From JAICMB01 sp035295125 (GTDB lineage: Bacteria > Acidobacteriota > Terriglobia > Bryobacterales > Bryobacteraceae), in the NCBI GenBank assembly GCA_035295125.1, contig DATGJP010000121.1:28233-92232 (forward strand): a DNA stretch of 64,000 nucleotides, in the 5' to 3' direction. Numbering within the stretch: the first letter of the stretch is position 1; every line of letters starts with the position of its first letter. This document shows, one piece after another, positions 18,435 through 27,282 of this stretch. The notes beneath the pieces were generated by a model. It was not told where the DNA came from, did not search any database, and worked only from the letters and a program-made list of their open reading frames with translations. A program made the position numbers and the translations under genes.

Positions 18435-19193
18435 ATGGGCAAGGATCGATGTTTTTCGGCCGAAGCCCTGCGAGCGACTTTCGGCCACTTGGGCATTGTC
18501 GCGTTGCTGTTGACTTCGACGCATGTCATTCAGGGCCAGCAGGGTCCCCCCGTTTCCGAGTTGCTCCAGCAGTTTGAGCGTGAGGGGATCTTCTGGCGCC
18601 AGTTCGATGTGGCCCAGGCCATTGTCGCGGCGAACGACCTGAGTGTTCTTCCCCGACTGGAGTCATGGTTGACGCATCAAGACCGGCACTTACGGGGAAA
18701 CGCCGCGTTCATCTTCTCAAAGCTTGGCGATCGCCGGGGATTTGACGTAATTGTCGCTCTTCTAAGTGATCGTTCCGAAGCTCGCAAGGTTCACTCGATT
18801 GCTTCGGATGGTCGTCCTTATCTGCAAGGGCAGATCCGTGAAGACCGCTATTACGCTGCGCACCTGCTGGGTGATTTGAAGGATGCACGCGCTGTCCCCA
18901 TCCTTGTCCCTCTTTTGACGGACGCTGACATAAACTACATTGTTCCGTGGTCCCTGGGACAGATTGGCGATCGGTCGGCGATTCCAGCACTAATAGAAAC
19001 ACTGAACGATCCAAATCCGAGCATGCGAGTTCTTGCAATCTACGCGTTGACTGAACTCAAGGCTAGTGAGGCCCTGCCGCGCCTGCGCAGGTTGCTGGAT
19101 GACCATGTGCGATCGGATTTTGGCAAATTGGAATCGGTTGCCGAAGCCGCGCAAGCTGCAATCGCCGCCCTGCAATCGAAGACCGCCCGCTAG
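18435..19193 (+). CDS. Exported HEAT-repeat protein
   Basis: 252 residues from ATG 18435. A hydrophobic segment (LGIVALLLTSTHVIQGQ) acts as a signal peptide. Then come helical pairs of the HEAT/PBS-lyase type: LRGNAAFIFSKLGDRRGFDV, YYAAHLLGDLKDARAVPILV, PWSLGQIGDRSAIPALIETL and MRVLAIYALTELKASEALPR. Such repeats bind other proteins. The open frame reaches 18306, but its extra 43 residues lack a signal or helices. No ribosome site decides the start. Confidence 0.75.
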   Translation: MGKDRCFSAEALRATFGHLGIVALLLTSTHVIQGQQGPPVSELLQQFEREGIFWRQFDVAQAIVAANDLSVLPRLESWLTHQDRHLRGNAAFIFSKLGDRRGFDVIVALLSDRSEARKVHSIASDGRPYLQGQIREDRYYAAHLLGDLKDARAVPILVPLLTDADINYIVPWSLGQIGDRSAIPALIETLNDPNPSMRVLAIYALTELKASEALPRLRRLLDDHVRSDFGKLESVAEAAQAAIAALQSKTAR

Positions 19194-19367
19194 TTTTTCA
19201 CGATCGGTTTACGGAACCAAATGCCCACTCGGAAACAACGGCCGTCCATTCTTTTTGCTAGCAGACTGTGGTTGTGCCACGGGCTCCTGGATGGATCGAT
19301 ACCGGACGCGCAACGTTGCCAGTCGGGCGGTGATCTGGTCGCACAACGCATCGGCTATGATGGCCGG

Positions 19368-20447
19368 ATGCAATCGACGATCGCGCGCCGTATTGAGCGC
19401 GAACTAGGAATGGCGGGATTGGTAGATGCCTTGGCGAGCAAGCTGTCGGCGAGCGACTTGCGATCAATACTGATGGAAGTCTTTCGGGACCGGTCAGCGG
19501 GAGTTAAGGAGGCCGAAATTCGGGCGCAAGCTCTTCGGGACCCGCTCATGGCGCCTAGTGCGGTGAGTGCCAGGGACCTGATAGCTTTCGATTCAGTTGC
19601 GTTTCAAGTAGCGTCGGAATTTGCTGCACTGGACCTCTCTCCGGTTTGTCCATTTTCGGCAGCAGCCACGCTAGGAGGGACGAGCCAGAACAATGTCGTA
19701 ACGGCCATTCGCAATGCGGAGGCCCTCGGCGATCCAACGATCTCCCTCGCTCTGGAGGCCGTCCGTCGGCGGCCGGCCGCCGCTTTGGTTCGCCTGTGCG
19801 CCAGTCACCGCGTGATTCGGCTGCAGCCATTCGACGTACCGGGATACTCGCCCCACTTCAGAGTGTTTGCTCTCGTGACGGCCGGCCGTGACACGGGTTC
19901 ATTGCGCTTCGAAACGGCAAACCTGGTGGATCATGTGCGCATTTATCTGCGGATTTTTCGGTTGCTCACTGACGTTGGGTTCGCGTTCCGCAATCCGCTG
20001 GTCGAATTCGCCGATATGCTCGCGATTGAAGAGACATTGGACGCTGCAGGAGTAACCCGCGAAGAGATCCGAAAATCCGTGCGGGCTCACCGACTCGGTG
20101 GATCGGAACGTTTTCTGCGCGAGCGGGGCGTTGTCGCACTTCCGGACGCGCATCACCCCCACCTCGAAGCCGATGTGATCGCTTCGCTGCGTGACGAGTT
20201 CCCCGAAGCGGAGTTCCGTGTGAACCAGCGGCGGCTGGAAGGTTTGGGTTACTACTGCTCATTCACCCTTCGCATCTCGCCGCAGGCGCCGGACGGCAAC
20301 CGTTATCCGATTGTGGATGGTGGCTTTACGGATTGGACTGCCCGTCGTCTGGAGAACCGAAAAGAGCGGCTGCTGATCTCGGGTATCGGTACCGAGTTTG
20401 TTTGCAAAACATATCGCCGGAGCGCGTCGTCCGCGGGGAGTGCATGA
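19368..20447 (+). CDS. Orphan protein, possibly class II synthetase-like core
   Basis: 359 residues from ATG 19368 (MQSTIARRIERELGMAGLVD). I do not recognise the family. Stretches such as RVFALVTAGRDTGSLRFETA, GLGYYCSFTLRI and the Gly-rich NRYPIVDGGFTDW recall, in order, motif 2, the YYT strand and the GGRY strand of histidyl-tRNA-synthetase/HisZ-type class II folds. Motif arginines are not clearly conserved and there is no anticodon domain. A regulatory or amino-acid-activating paralog is a guess. It is 174 bases after the HEAT gene, and a hairpin repeat follows. Confidence 0.6.
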   Translation: MQSTIARRIERELGMAGLVDALASKLSASDLRSILMEVFRDRSAGVKEAEIRAQALRDPLMAPSAVSARDLIAFDSVAFQVASEFAALDLSPVCPFSAAATLGGTSQNNVVTAIRNAEALGDPTISLALEAVRRRPAAALVRLCASHRVIRLQPFDVPGYSPHFRVFALVTAGRDTGSLRFETANLVDHVRIYLRIFRLLTDVGFAFRNPLVEFADMLAIEETLDAAGVTREEIRKSVRAHRLGGSERFLRERGVVALPDAHHPHLEADVIASLRDEFPEAEFRVNQRRLEGLGYYCSFTLRISPQAPDGNRYPIVDGGFTDWTARRLENRKERLLISGIGTEFVCKTYRRSASSAGSA

Positions 20448-20510
20448 CGCCGATGTCCCACCAATTCCGATTCTTCGCGCCTCGCGAATATTCTGACGTT
20501 GTGGGAGGAT

Positions 20511-20583
20511 GCACAGGCGAAACCGCCTGCGAACCTTTGGGGTGCGGCTATGCAGCTTGCTGGGGCAGGCGGTTTCGCCTGCC
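20511..20583. repeat. Inverted pair of dispersed hairpins
   Basis: CAGGCGAAACCGCCTG at about 20513-20528 and GGCAGGCGGTTTCGCCTGCC at 20564-20583 are each palindromic and lie in opposite orientation in the 200-bp gap between convergent genes. Confidence 0.75.
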
Positions 20584-20647
20584 GACTAACCTCTTCGAAA
20601 CGCCTTTCCGAACCAGATCCTGGACAACTGGCGAAGCCGTCGAAAAT

Positions 20648-21601
20648 TTATTGAACGCGGATACCGACAGACTTTTCGAACAGATAGAGAAACAGGCGCC
20701 CGTTATGAATCGCGCCGTAGGGAAAGCCGAAGACGCCTTCGGAGTTGAACAAGTCGAAGAGGCTGCGCTTGGCGTCTTTGCGCCGGATCGTCAATCGCCC
20801 ATCGAACAACTTGGCTGAACCGATCTCCTCAGCGCCACACTGGCTGACCTTGCCGTGCTCGTCAACGAATTGAATGTAGCCGCGGCCCAGAACCGACCAG
20901 CAGTTGTAGCCCATGTAGAATTTCACGGAGCCTTTCTTAATAAACTCGGCGTCGATCCCCGGAGTCGCATAGCGGTACCAGGCGGACTCCACCGCACAAG
21001 CGAAATTGTAGAAGTTGGCGGCCGGCGGCTTTTTGGAATCCGCCATGTGATTTCCCGTGATGCTAAAGATGGCGTTCTCCGAATCGGACGAATACCAATG
21101 AAAGTAGAAGTTGGTGCCATGATAGACGCCGTTCTTGGTGCGGCGAACCATCCGTGTCGACACAGCCGATGCATCCTTGAAAAGAAAACAGGACTTCCGC
21201 GAGACCCTGGTCCGCTCGTGCTCACATTGGAAGTGAGCGCAACCGTACTCGCCGGAAAACGTGCAGAAGTGCTTGAATCCCCATTTGCGCCAGCCAAGGT
21301 AGACCCACAGCGGCACAAAAACGACTTCCCAGAGAAGCACTGGCGTCCGCGTGATATCCGATATCACAAGAAGGATCTTCGTGAGATGATCGAATCCCAG
21401 CGTCAGCAAAAATCCCACGGCTCCGGCAGCCAGGGCCAGCACCACGCGAAGCGGCACGGGCCTCTCGCGCACGCCTTTCTTTAGTGATGTGTGTGCCGTG
21501 CGGATGGCGCCGATCTCTGCGGGGGGCGCCAGGAAGAAGTCCAGGTCGGGAGCCAGCGGCTCGCCATTATGTTCGGTAACGTCGGGTGGCGGGTTCCACA
21601 T
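20648..21601 (-). CDS. Membrane protein of unknown function
   Basis: 317 residues from ATG 21601 (MWNPPPDVTEHNGEPLAPD). A short cytosolic stretch is followed by two hydrophobic segments (VVLALAAGAVGFLLTLGF and LLWEVVFVPLWVYLG), then about 190 residues of soluble beta-rich sequence. It starts ten bases after the stop of the upstream lipoprotein-like gene and is last in a minus-strand run from 23502. No family recognised. The open frame to 21949 overlaps that gene and is discounted. Confidence 0.65.
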   Translation of the reverse strand: MWNPPPDVTEHNGEPLAPDLDFFLAPPAEIGAIRTAHTSLKKGVRERPVPLRVVLALAAGAVGFLLTLGFDHLTKILLVISDITRTPVLLWEVVFVPLWVYLGWRKWGFKHFCTFSGEYGCAHFQCEHERTRVSRKSCFLFKDASAVSTRMVRRTKNGVYHGTNFYFHWYSSDSENAIFSITGNHMADSKKPPAANFYNFACAVESAWYRYATPGIDAEFIKKGSVKFYMGYNCWSVLGRGYIQFVDEHGKVSQCGAEEIGSAKLFDGRLTIRRKDAKRSLFDLFNSEGVFGFPYGAIHNGRLFLYLFEKSVGIRVQ

Positions 21602-21611
21602 AGCGTCGTCG

Positions 21612-22079
21612 TTATTTCGGAAATGGAGGCTGAAACCCGCTGCCCAGCTCATATAGCGTGTTCTTGAGTCCGCAGGTATAAGCGCCCGGCGCCGCTCCGG
21701 TTGTATAGAACATAGTCCCCGACACCTTAACCTTGTTCCAATAGGTGACCACCTGCCCATTCGCCAGGTGCAGTCTGAGATCCCGGTTCTTGTAGTGCAG
21801 GGGAGGCATCTCCACGTTGTTTGGTCCGCCCCCGAAAGCGGCGGTGGCTCCCACCGTGTACTCCCAGGAAGCCAGGCGCGGACGCACCCGCAGGACGACG
21901 GCTTTATTTTCGGTGTCGAAGCTGACCGGAAAATCCACGTATCCTTCAACCATCAATCGTTTGCCCTCATTGGCTTTAGTACAGGCATCCTCGAATTTCA
22001 TCGGGACAGCGGGAATTGGTGGCCCGGATTGGGCGCAGACGGTCAGTACAACAGAGAAAAGTAAAATGGGCTTCCGCAT
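21612..22079 (-). CDS. Exported small protein, paralog of the next gene
   Basis: 155 residues from ATG 22079. Signal sequence MRKPILLFSVVLTVCAQSG, then a domain with the same landmarks as the product of 22126-22569: C-KANEGKR, MVEGYVDFPVSF, LRLHLANGQVV, KVKVSGTMFY, CGLKNTLYELG. The pattern 'v.v.G.v' with a central strand recalls OB-like folds, but that is only an impression. The Cys in LTVC is a poor lipobox. The pair arose by tandem duplication. Confidence 0.7.
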   Translation of the reverse strand: MRKPILLFSVVLTVCAQSGPPIPAVPMKFEDACTKANEGKRLMVEGYVDFPVSFDTENKAVVLRVRPRLASWEYTVGATAAFGGGPNNVEMPPLHYKNRDLRLHLANGQVVTYWNKVKVSGTMFYTTGAAPGAYTCGLKNTLYELGSGFQPPFPK

Positions 22080-22125
22080 ACTCCCCCGGGTGCCGCGTTC
22101 ATTTAGACGTGCGGTCTCCGGCCCG

Positions 22126-22569
22126 TCACTGACCACGTTCGTATAGGGTGTTGCTGAGCCCGCATTTGAACTCGACGTGAGCGATGGAACTGGGATAATA
22201 CATCGTCCCGGACACTTTGAGCTTGTCGGTGTAGCCAACTACCTGTCCATCGGCCAGGTGCAGCTTAAGATCGGTTTTCCGGTAATGATCGGGGGGCTTC
22301 TCCAGATTATTGGCTGCGTTCCCCAGTTTGGCGCTGACGCCGACTGGTGTATCTTCCAATGCCATCGACGGCCGCATTCGCATCATAACCGTGATATCGT
22401 CTTCTTTGAAGCTGCTCGGAAAACTGACGTAGCCTTCTAGCATCACTCTCTTGCCTTCGTTGGCTTTCTCGCAGACGGCGTTAAACGCTATCGGGACGCC
22501 GCGCGTGGGCGGGCCAGATTCTCCGCAAGACCCAAGAAAAAGGCTGAAAAGCACAACCGCATTACGCAT
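22126..22569 (-). CDS. Putative lipoprotein, paralog of the downstream gene
   Basis: 147 residues from ATG 22569. MRNAVVLFSLFLGSCGES contains an acceptable lipobox (LGSC), so lipid anchoring in the envelope is likely. Landmarks CEKANEGKRVMLEGYVSFP, LKLHLADGQVVGY, KLKVSGTMYY and CGLSNTLYERG align with the paralog 47 bases downstream. Function unknown. The gap to the paralog has no hairpin, so one transcript is likely. Confidence 0.7.
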   Translation of the reverse strand: MRNAVVLFSLFLGSCGESGPPTRGVPIAFNAVCEKANEGKRVMLEGYVSFPSSFKEDDITVMMRMRPSMALEDTPVGVSAKLGNAANNLEKPPDHYRKTDLKLHLADGQVVGYTDKLKVSGTMYYPSSIAHVEFKCGLSNTLYERGQ

Positions 22570-22665
22570 GGTGTCCCTCCCCGGTAGATTTCCCGGACGT
22601 CTATATAGGAAAGCGGGTATCGCGCCCGCATTTAGCAAAGAAAATCTTCCAACCCCGGTCCGGCT

Positions 22666-23124
22666 TCACTTTTCCGGTGTCGGACGCAGCCGAGTATGCC
22701 CAAGGACAACAGAAGCCACAATCGCCGCAAAGAAAACCAACGTCAGGCGGGCATCGCCCGGGACGAAGAAGCCGGACGCCAAATCGTGCTGCCACAAGAA
22801 CAGGAAACAGAGAATCAATACAGCAGCCAGGATCGCGGATTCAATCCAAACCACCATTAATCCGGTCCGTCCTGCGCCTTCCCGGCTCGTCCAATCGCCC
22901 GGCCCGTTTGCCGAGCCTATCTTGCCTCCGGCGTCGTAGCTGAGCAGGCCGCAAAAGATCCCAAGGACGACCCAGATCGCGTAAAACAGGACCGTGCTGG
23001 TGGCGCCTATCTTCAGGGGCAGAACACTCGCGAGGTCGAAGAAGGAGCACACGGCGACGCCGATGAGGTCAAACACCACGAGATAGACCAGGGTGGACAG
23101 TATGATCTTGGTGATTTTGTGCAC
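22666..23124 (-). CDS. Four-helix membrane protein
   Basis: 152 residues, four hydrophobic segments: IILSTLVYLVVFDLIGVAV, VLFYAIWVVLGIFCGLLSY, ESAILAAVLILCFLFLW and LVFFAAIVASVVLG. The loop between the second and third is Gly-rich and hydrophilic. No known motif. It begins 27 bases after the stop of the GRAM-like gene and probably shares its transcript. Confidence 0.65.
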   Translation of the reverse strand: MHKITKIILSTLVYLVVFDLIGVAVCSFFDLASVLPLKIGATSTVLFYAIWVVLGIFCGLLSYDAGGKIGSANGPGDWTSREGAGRTGLMVVWIESAILAAVLILCFLFLWQHDLASGFFVPGDARLTLVFFAAIVASVVLGHTRLRPTPEK

Positions 23125-23151
23125 AAGAGAGCGCCAGCGATAGCTATCAGC

Positions 23152-23502
23152 CTAACGGGCTTGAATGGCGGCTACAGTCTTGTCGATGTTGAGCGCCCCG
23201 TAATCGAAAGTGTGCTTGCTCCCGTCGGAAAGCGTCAAGACACATTTCTTGCTGAGCAACTTCTTCTGCACCTCGACTGCCTGAATGGCCTGCTTGTCGA
23301 TTTCGAGGTAGCCCTCATGGCCCCACTTAATGAAGAGCGCCTCGGAAACCATGCCTTGGATGGAGGCATCGAATAGCGCATCATAGAGCAATCGCTTCGA
23401 AGTGACAGTGAGTTTTCCGTTGTACTTGCCACCCGATGGTGGCAAATAGAACAGGGTCCAAGTGCCCAGGTTTGTTTCATCTGGCTGAAGGTTGATGTTC
23501 AT
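23152..23502 (-). CDS. Small GRAM/PH-like domain protein
   Basis: 116 residues with no signal peptide. The strands SGGKYNGKLTVTSKRLLYDA, GYLEIDKQAIQAVEVQKK and CVLTLSDGSKHTFDYG follow the pattern of bacterial GRAM/PH-like domains ('gkltlTnkRLiy...i.l..I..v'). AGGAGA eight bases before the ATG is a good ribosome site. It is the first gene of the five-gene run ending at 20648. A peripheral membrane or protein-binding role is inferred from the fold only. Confidence 0.65.
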   Translation of the reverse strand: MNINLQPDETNLGTWTLFYLPPSGGKYNGKLTVTSKRLLYDALFDASIQGMVSEALFIKWGHEGYLEIDKQAIQAVEVQKKLLSKKCVLTLSDGSKHTFDYGALNIDKTVAAIQAR

Positions 23503-23841
23503 CGGGTCTCCTGTACACTAAAGCGGGTTTCGCGCGCACATTTAGCGGACTATTCGGGGTTCAGGGCCCGGGTCGCCGACCCGCCATACTCTCGGTGCCG
23601 CCGCCGTCGCGAGCGTCACACGGAATCTTCACGTAGGAGTGTTTCTCGGGTCCCCCACTAGCTTTGCTCGTCGGAAAACAGTCGCATTCGGTCGCCTGGT
23701 GCGTGCCCGCTTGAGGGCCGCGATCACAAGAACCGCTCCGAAAAGCACAGCGCCGGTCTGAAAAACCTGGTCGGCGCTAAAACTCCGATTTAGAAGTAAG
23801 CTGCCTCAGAACGCAGAGGAAATTGATGCTAAGGCCTTGCC
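23503..23841. other. Gap without recognisable gene
   Basis: About 340 bases upstream of the small-protein run and downstream of the SagB-type gene. No protein-like frame and no hairpin of the dispersed family was seen. It must contain the promoter for the run starting at 23502, but no clear -10/-35 pair stands out. Confidence 0.45.
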
Positions 23842-25323
23842 TCATGCCTCGATGCGAGGATCGGGAACAGGATACCCGATCGCGAAATGATACACCACCT
23901 GTCCAAGATCGGGGTCCAGGTTGAGATAGCGGTGCACCTCATCATCGAAAAACGCGCCGATGCCGGTCGCCCCCAGGCCGAGGGCTTCCGCGGACACATA
24001 AAGGCGATGGCCAATGGCACCTGCCTCGAAATGCACGTAGCGATAGCCACGATCACCGTGTAAGCGGACGGCGCGCCTGAGATCGCCAATCATCGAGAAC
24101 GCGACGCATGCGTTGCCGGCGAGGTCCTGCCCCAGGCTCAGACCAGCGATAGCGACGCACTGGACTCCCGGCCTGATCAGCTCCAACGCCGAACACTCCG
24201 GCCAAAACCTGTAGACGCCAAGTTCCAGTCCGGTTACGCGATGGGCATACAAATAGAGTTGGACGTAGCGCTCACCTGCAAAATCAGCAAAAAGCGGCCG
24301 GGACGCCGCTGTAAGGATAGCGGAAAGCTGCTCCATGGACATCGATTCGGTTCCACCACGAAAGTTGAGCGCCGAACGCCGCGTTCGTGCGACCTCACCA
24401 TATGTGCGCATCGAGAAAGCTGGGGGAGGGAGCTTGACCTGGGCGGCGGCCCTCGGCGCAGCGTCAACAGAGGAGACGGCGTGGTACGCCGAAGGGCTGA
24501 GCTTGGTGGCAGCGTGAATTGCCTCAATCGATGGATAAGTAATACTTTCCCGCGAAAGATAATTTGGGTGACCTCCGTACCAAACCGATGCGCCGCAGCC
24601 TGGTTCCTCTACCGGGATGGTTCTGCCCTGCAGTTCGACGATAAGCATCGGCCACTCATCGTCGTGCACGCGGCTGATGCGTGCGATTTCATCATCTGGG
24701 AAGCGGCCAGTCGCAAAGCTGTCGCATCCCATGGCTCGGGCGGCGAGGACAAGCGCTTGCCAGGCGTGCCCGATGTCGTGTAAGCAGTACCGATAGGCCC
24801 GGTCGCGATACTTCCAGGCCTCGCGCCATGCGATGGTGGTGAGCACCAACACGATTGGCGCGGCGCTGCCCGCCAACTTCGTCTCAAGATTATCCAGAGC
24901 GCGTTGCTCGGCCATGTGGGCAGAGGGACGGTAATGATAGAATCCATCGGGCCACCCGCGCAGCCCTCTCGTGCGGAAGTGGAATTCGGTTGGGTGAAGA
25001 TTTCCGGACGATGGATTTACACGCAGCGCATACCGGTAGCCGGTGGACGGCACGCGCTTGGACGCACTAATCGCGGCGGAAGAATATAGTAACTGCGAAA
25101 GAAACGTCGCCCCATCCCGGACAGTCGTAGAGCCGGCGAGGCCACCAAGTACGTCGAGGGCCGGCGTGTCAAGACAAGGCGGATCCGCCGGCAAGTCGAG
25201 CACCGGGACGCCCTCATACTCACGGAACGGATCGGGCATGTTTGCCCAATCAAGGACATGCGGATCTCGGCTTAAGGATTCAACGCTATGTTTGGTGAAT
25301 TCGTGGTATTGGTCCCATGTCAT
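23842..25323 (-). CDS. SagB/ThcOx-type nitroreductase-fold dehydrogenase, two domains
   Basis: 493 residues made of two nitroreductase-like halves. The first (about 80-260) has YRYALRVNPSSGNLHPTEFH, the FMN-phosphate region, and HDIGHAWQALVLAARAMG. The second (about 290-490) has ARTRRSALNFRGGTESMSME and HRLYVSAEALGLGATGIGAF. SagB/ThcOx proteins use FMN to oxidise azolines in peptide antibiotic pathways, but many members lie outside such clusters. No cyclodehydratase or precursor peptide gene is visible here, so the substrate is unknown. ATG 25323 is chosen because the family starts with MTWDQYHEFTKHS. Confidence 0.82.
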   Translation of the reverse strand: MTWDQYHEFTKHSVESLSRDPHVLDWANMPDPFREYEGVPVLDLPADPPCLDTPALDVLGGLAGSTTVRDGATFLSQLLYSSAAISASKRVPSTGYRYALRVNPSSGNLHPTEFHFRTRGLRGWPDGFYHYRPSAHMAEQRALDNLETKLAGSAAPIVLVLTTIAWREAWKYRDRAYRYCLHDIGHAWQALVLAARAMGCDSFATGRFPDDEIARISRVHDDEWPMLIVELQGRTIPVEEPGCGASVWYGGHPNYLSRESITYPSIEAIHAATKLSPSAYHAVSSVDAAPRAAAQVKLPPPAFSMRTYGEVARTRRSALNFRGGTESMSMEQLSAILTAASRPLFADFAGERYVQLYLYAHRVTGLELGVYRFWPECSALELIRPGVQCVAIAGLSLGQDLAGNACVAFSMIGDLRRAVRLHGDRGYRYVHFEAGAIGHRLYVSAEALGLGATGIGAFFDDEVHRYLNLDPDLGQVVYHFAIGYPVPDPRIEA

Positions 25324-25404
25324 GGCCGTTCTTCGCAGCAACGCGGGTGCAACGATTGTAGATCGCTTCGCCGCATCGAAGGTATGCACAAGCCGCCGGA
25401 GCGG

Positions 25405-25608
25405 CTACACCAAGCCTACTGCCGGCGTTTGCCATCGGAACAGGAAAAAGTGGCGGCCACAAAGCGAGCAGCGGCACGGTTGAAGAAGCCAGTAGAGCAT
25501 TCCTTCCACCGTGTTTCGCACGCCCACCCCTCTGAAGTCAATCGATCTGCAATATGGACACTGTGTTGAGAACAGTCCCGCCACGCGGCGCATCAGGAAC
25601 TTAAACAT
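25405..25608 (-). CDS. Small Cys-pair (zinc-ribbon-like) protein
   Basis: 67 residues with two CxxC pairs, CPYC (17-20) and CSLC (47-50), separated by a hydrophobic helix (VEGMLYWLLQP). Such tiny proteins are frequent in Acidobacteriota. TATAGGGAAG lies upstream of ATG 25608. Zinc binding is inferred from the Cys pairs. It lies between groEL and the SagB-type gene, all on the same strand. Confidence 0.6.
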   Translation of the reverse strand: MFKFLMRRVAGLFSTQCPYCRSIDFRGVGVRNTVEGMLYWLLQPCRCSLCGRHFFLFRWQTPAVGLV

Positions 25609-25677
25609 GTTCTACTTCCCTATAACACCAGGAGTTAAAAGTGCGCCTTGAACTGCGGCGTACCCCTATCTGCTTGC

Positions 25678-27267
25678 TCATTCGTTGCTTTCCTGCTCCA
25701 CCACGCTGCAAATCATTGCCTCCGTCGTCAGCATCAGAGAGGCAATCGAGGCGGCGTTCTGCAAAGCAGTGCGCGTCACTTTGGTGGGATCGATGACGCC
25801 GGCGGCAACCAGGTCTTCGTACTCTTCCGTGAAGGCATTAAACCCGAAGTTGGGATTCTCGTGGTGCAGGATCCTCTCGGCTACCACGGCGCCCTCCGGC
25901 CCGCAATTCGCCACAATCTGACGGACCGGTTCCTCGCAGGCGCGACGCACGATCCTGACGCCGAACTGTTCGTCGCCCGGGAGCTTTAGCGCTTCGAGCA
26001 CGATTGAGGCTCGCAATAGCGCAACGCCGCCACCCGGCACAATACCTTCTTCCACCGCCGCTCGAGTAGCGTGCAGGGCATCCTCCACACGAGCCTTTTT
26101 CTCTTTCATCTCAGTTTCGGTGGCGGCGCCGACTTTGATGATCGCCACGCCGCCGGCGAGCTTCGCCACCCGCTCCTGCAGTTTCTCGCGGTCGTAGTCG
26201 GAGGTTGTGTCCTGGACCTGGGTTCGGAGTTGCTTGATCCGGCCCTCGATCTCGTTCGGCTTCCCGCCGCCGTCGATGATAGTCGTATTGTCTTTATCCA
26301 CCGTGACGCGTTTGGCGCGGCCCAGGTCATCCAGCTGAACACCTTCCAGCTTGATGCCGGTCTCTTCCATGATCGCCTTCCCGCCAGTCAGGATCGCGAT
26401 GTCATCCAGGATCGCCTTGCGGCGATCGCCGAAGCCGGGCGCCTTCACCGCGCAAACAGTGATCGTCCCGCGGAGCTTGTTTACAACCAATGTGGCCAGT
26501 GCTTCACCTTCCACATCCTCAGAGATGATCAACAACGGCTTCCCGGCGCGTGCGATCTGCTCCAGAACAGGGAGCACGTCCTTCATGCTGCCGATCTTCT
26601 TTTCGTGAATCAGGATGTAAGGGTCTTCGAGGACGCATTCCATGCGCTCGGCGTCGCTTACGAAATAAGGCGAGAGATAGCCGCGATCGAATTGCATGCC
26701 GTCCACGGTTTGCAGCTCCGTGGTCATCGTCCTGGACTCCTCAACGGTAATCACGCCGTCTTTGCCCACCTTCTTCATCGCCTCGGCGATAACATCGCCA
26801 ATGGTGGAGTCGCTGTTGGCGGAAATTCGGCCGACTTGCGCGATCATGTCGCCGGACACGGGCTTGGAAAACCGCTGGAGTTCCCCAACCACCGCTTCGA
26901 CCGCTTTATCGATACCTCGTTTCATGGCCATCGGATTGGCGCCGGCCGTGACCCCTTTCACGCCTTCGCGGAAGATGGCCTGGGCAAGAATTGTGGCGGT
27001 CGTGGTGCCGTCACCGGCCACGTCGGAAGTTTTCGATGCGACTTCGCGCACCATCTGAGCGCCCATATTCTCCAATGGGTCCTTCAATTCGATTTCCTTT
27101 GCTACCGTGACGCCATCTTTGGTAACGGACGGTCCACCGAACTGTTTTCCGAGAACGACGTTACGCCCCTTGGGGCCGAGGGTCACTTTGACTACATCGG
27201 CGAGTTGGTTCACGCCGCGCAGAATCGCCTGCCGGGAATGATCGCTATAAATAATCTGTTTTGCCAT
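25678..27267 (-). CDS. groEL: Chaperonin GroEL (Hsp60)
   Basis: 529 residues, full length for the family. Nucleotide-binding landmarks are present: VTLGPKGRNVVL, DGVTVAKEI, VAGDGTTTATILAQAI and, near the end, EGIVPGGGVALLRA. It assembles into double heptamer rings that fold proteins with GroES and ATP in the cytosol. The C-terminus ends MICSVVEQESNE and lacks the Gly-Gly-Met tail of housekeeping copies, and the apical domain is somewhat divergent, so this may be a second, stress-related copy. groES lies 15 bases upstream. No CIRCE inverted repeat was seen before the operon. Confidence 0.97.
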   Translation of the reverse strand: MAKQIIYSDHSRQAILRGVNQLADVVKVTLGPKGRNVVLGKQFGGPSVTKDGVTVAKEIELKDPLENMGAQMVREVASKTSDVAGDGTTTATILAQAIFREGVKGVTAGANPMAMKRGIDKAVEAVVGELQRFSKPVSGDMIAQVGRISANSDSTIGDVIAEAMKKVGKDGVITVEESRTMTTELQTVDGMQFDRGYLSPYFVSDAERMECVLEDPYILIHEKKIGSMKDVLPVLEQIARAGKPLLIISEDVEGEALATLVVNKLRGTITVCAVKAPGFGDRRKAILDDIAILTGGKAIMEETGIKLEGVQLDDLGRAKRVTVDKDNTTIIDGGGKPNEIEGRIKQLRTQVQDTTSDYDREKLQERVAKLAGGVAIIKVGAATETEMKEKKARVEDALHATRAAVEEGIVPGGGVALLRASIVLEALKLPGDEQFGVRIVRRACEEPVRQIVANCGPEGAVVAERILHHENPNFGFNAFTEEYEDLVAAGVIDPTKVTRTALQNAASIASLMLTTEAMICSVVEQESNE

Positions 27268-27282
27268 GAAATGATTTCCTTG

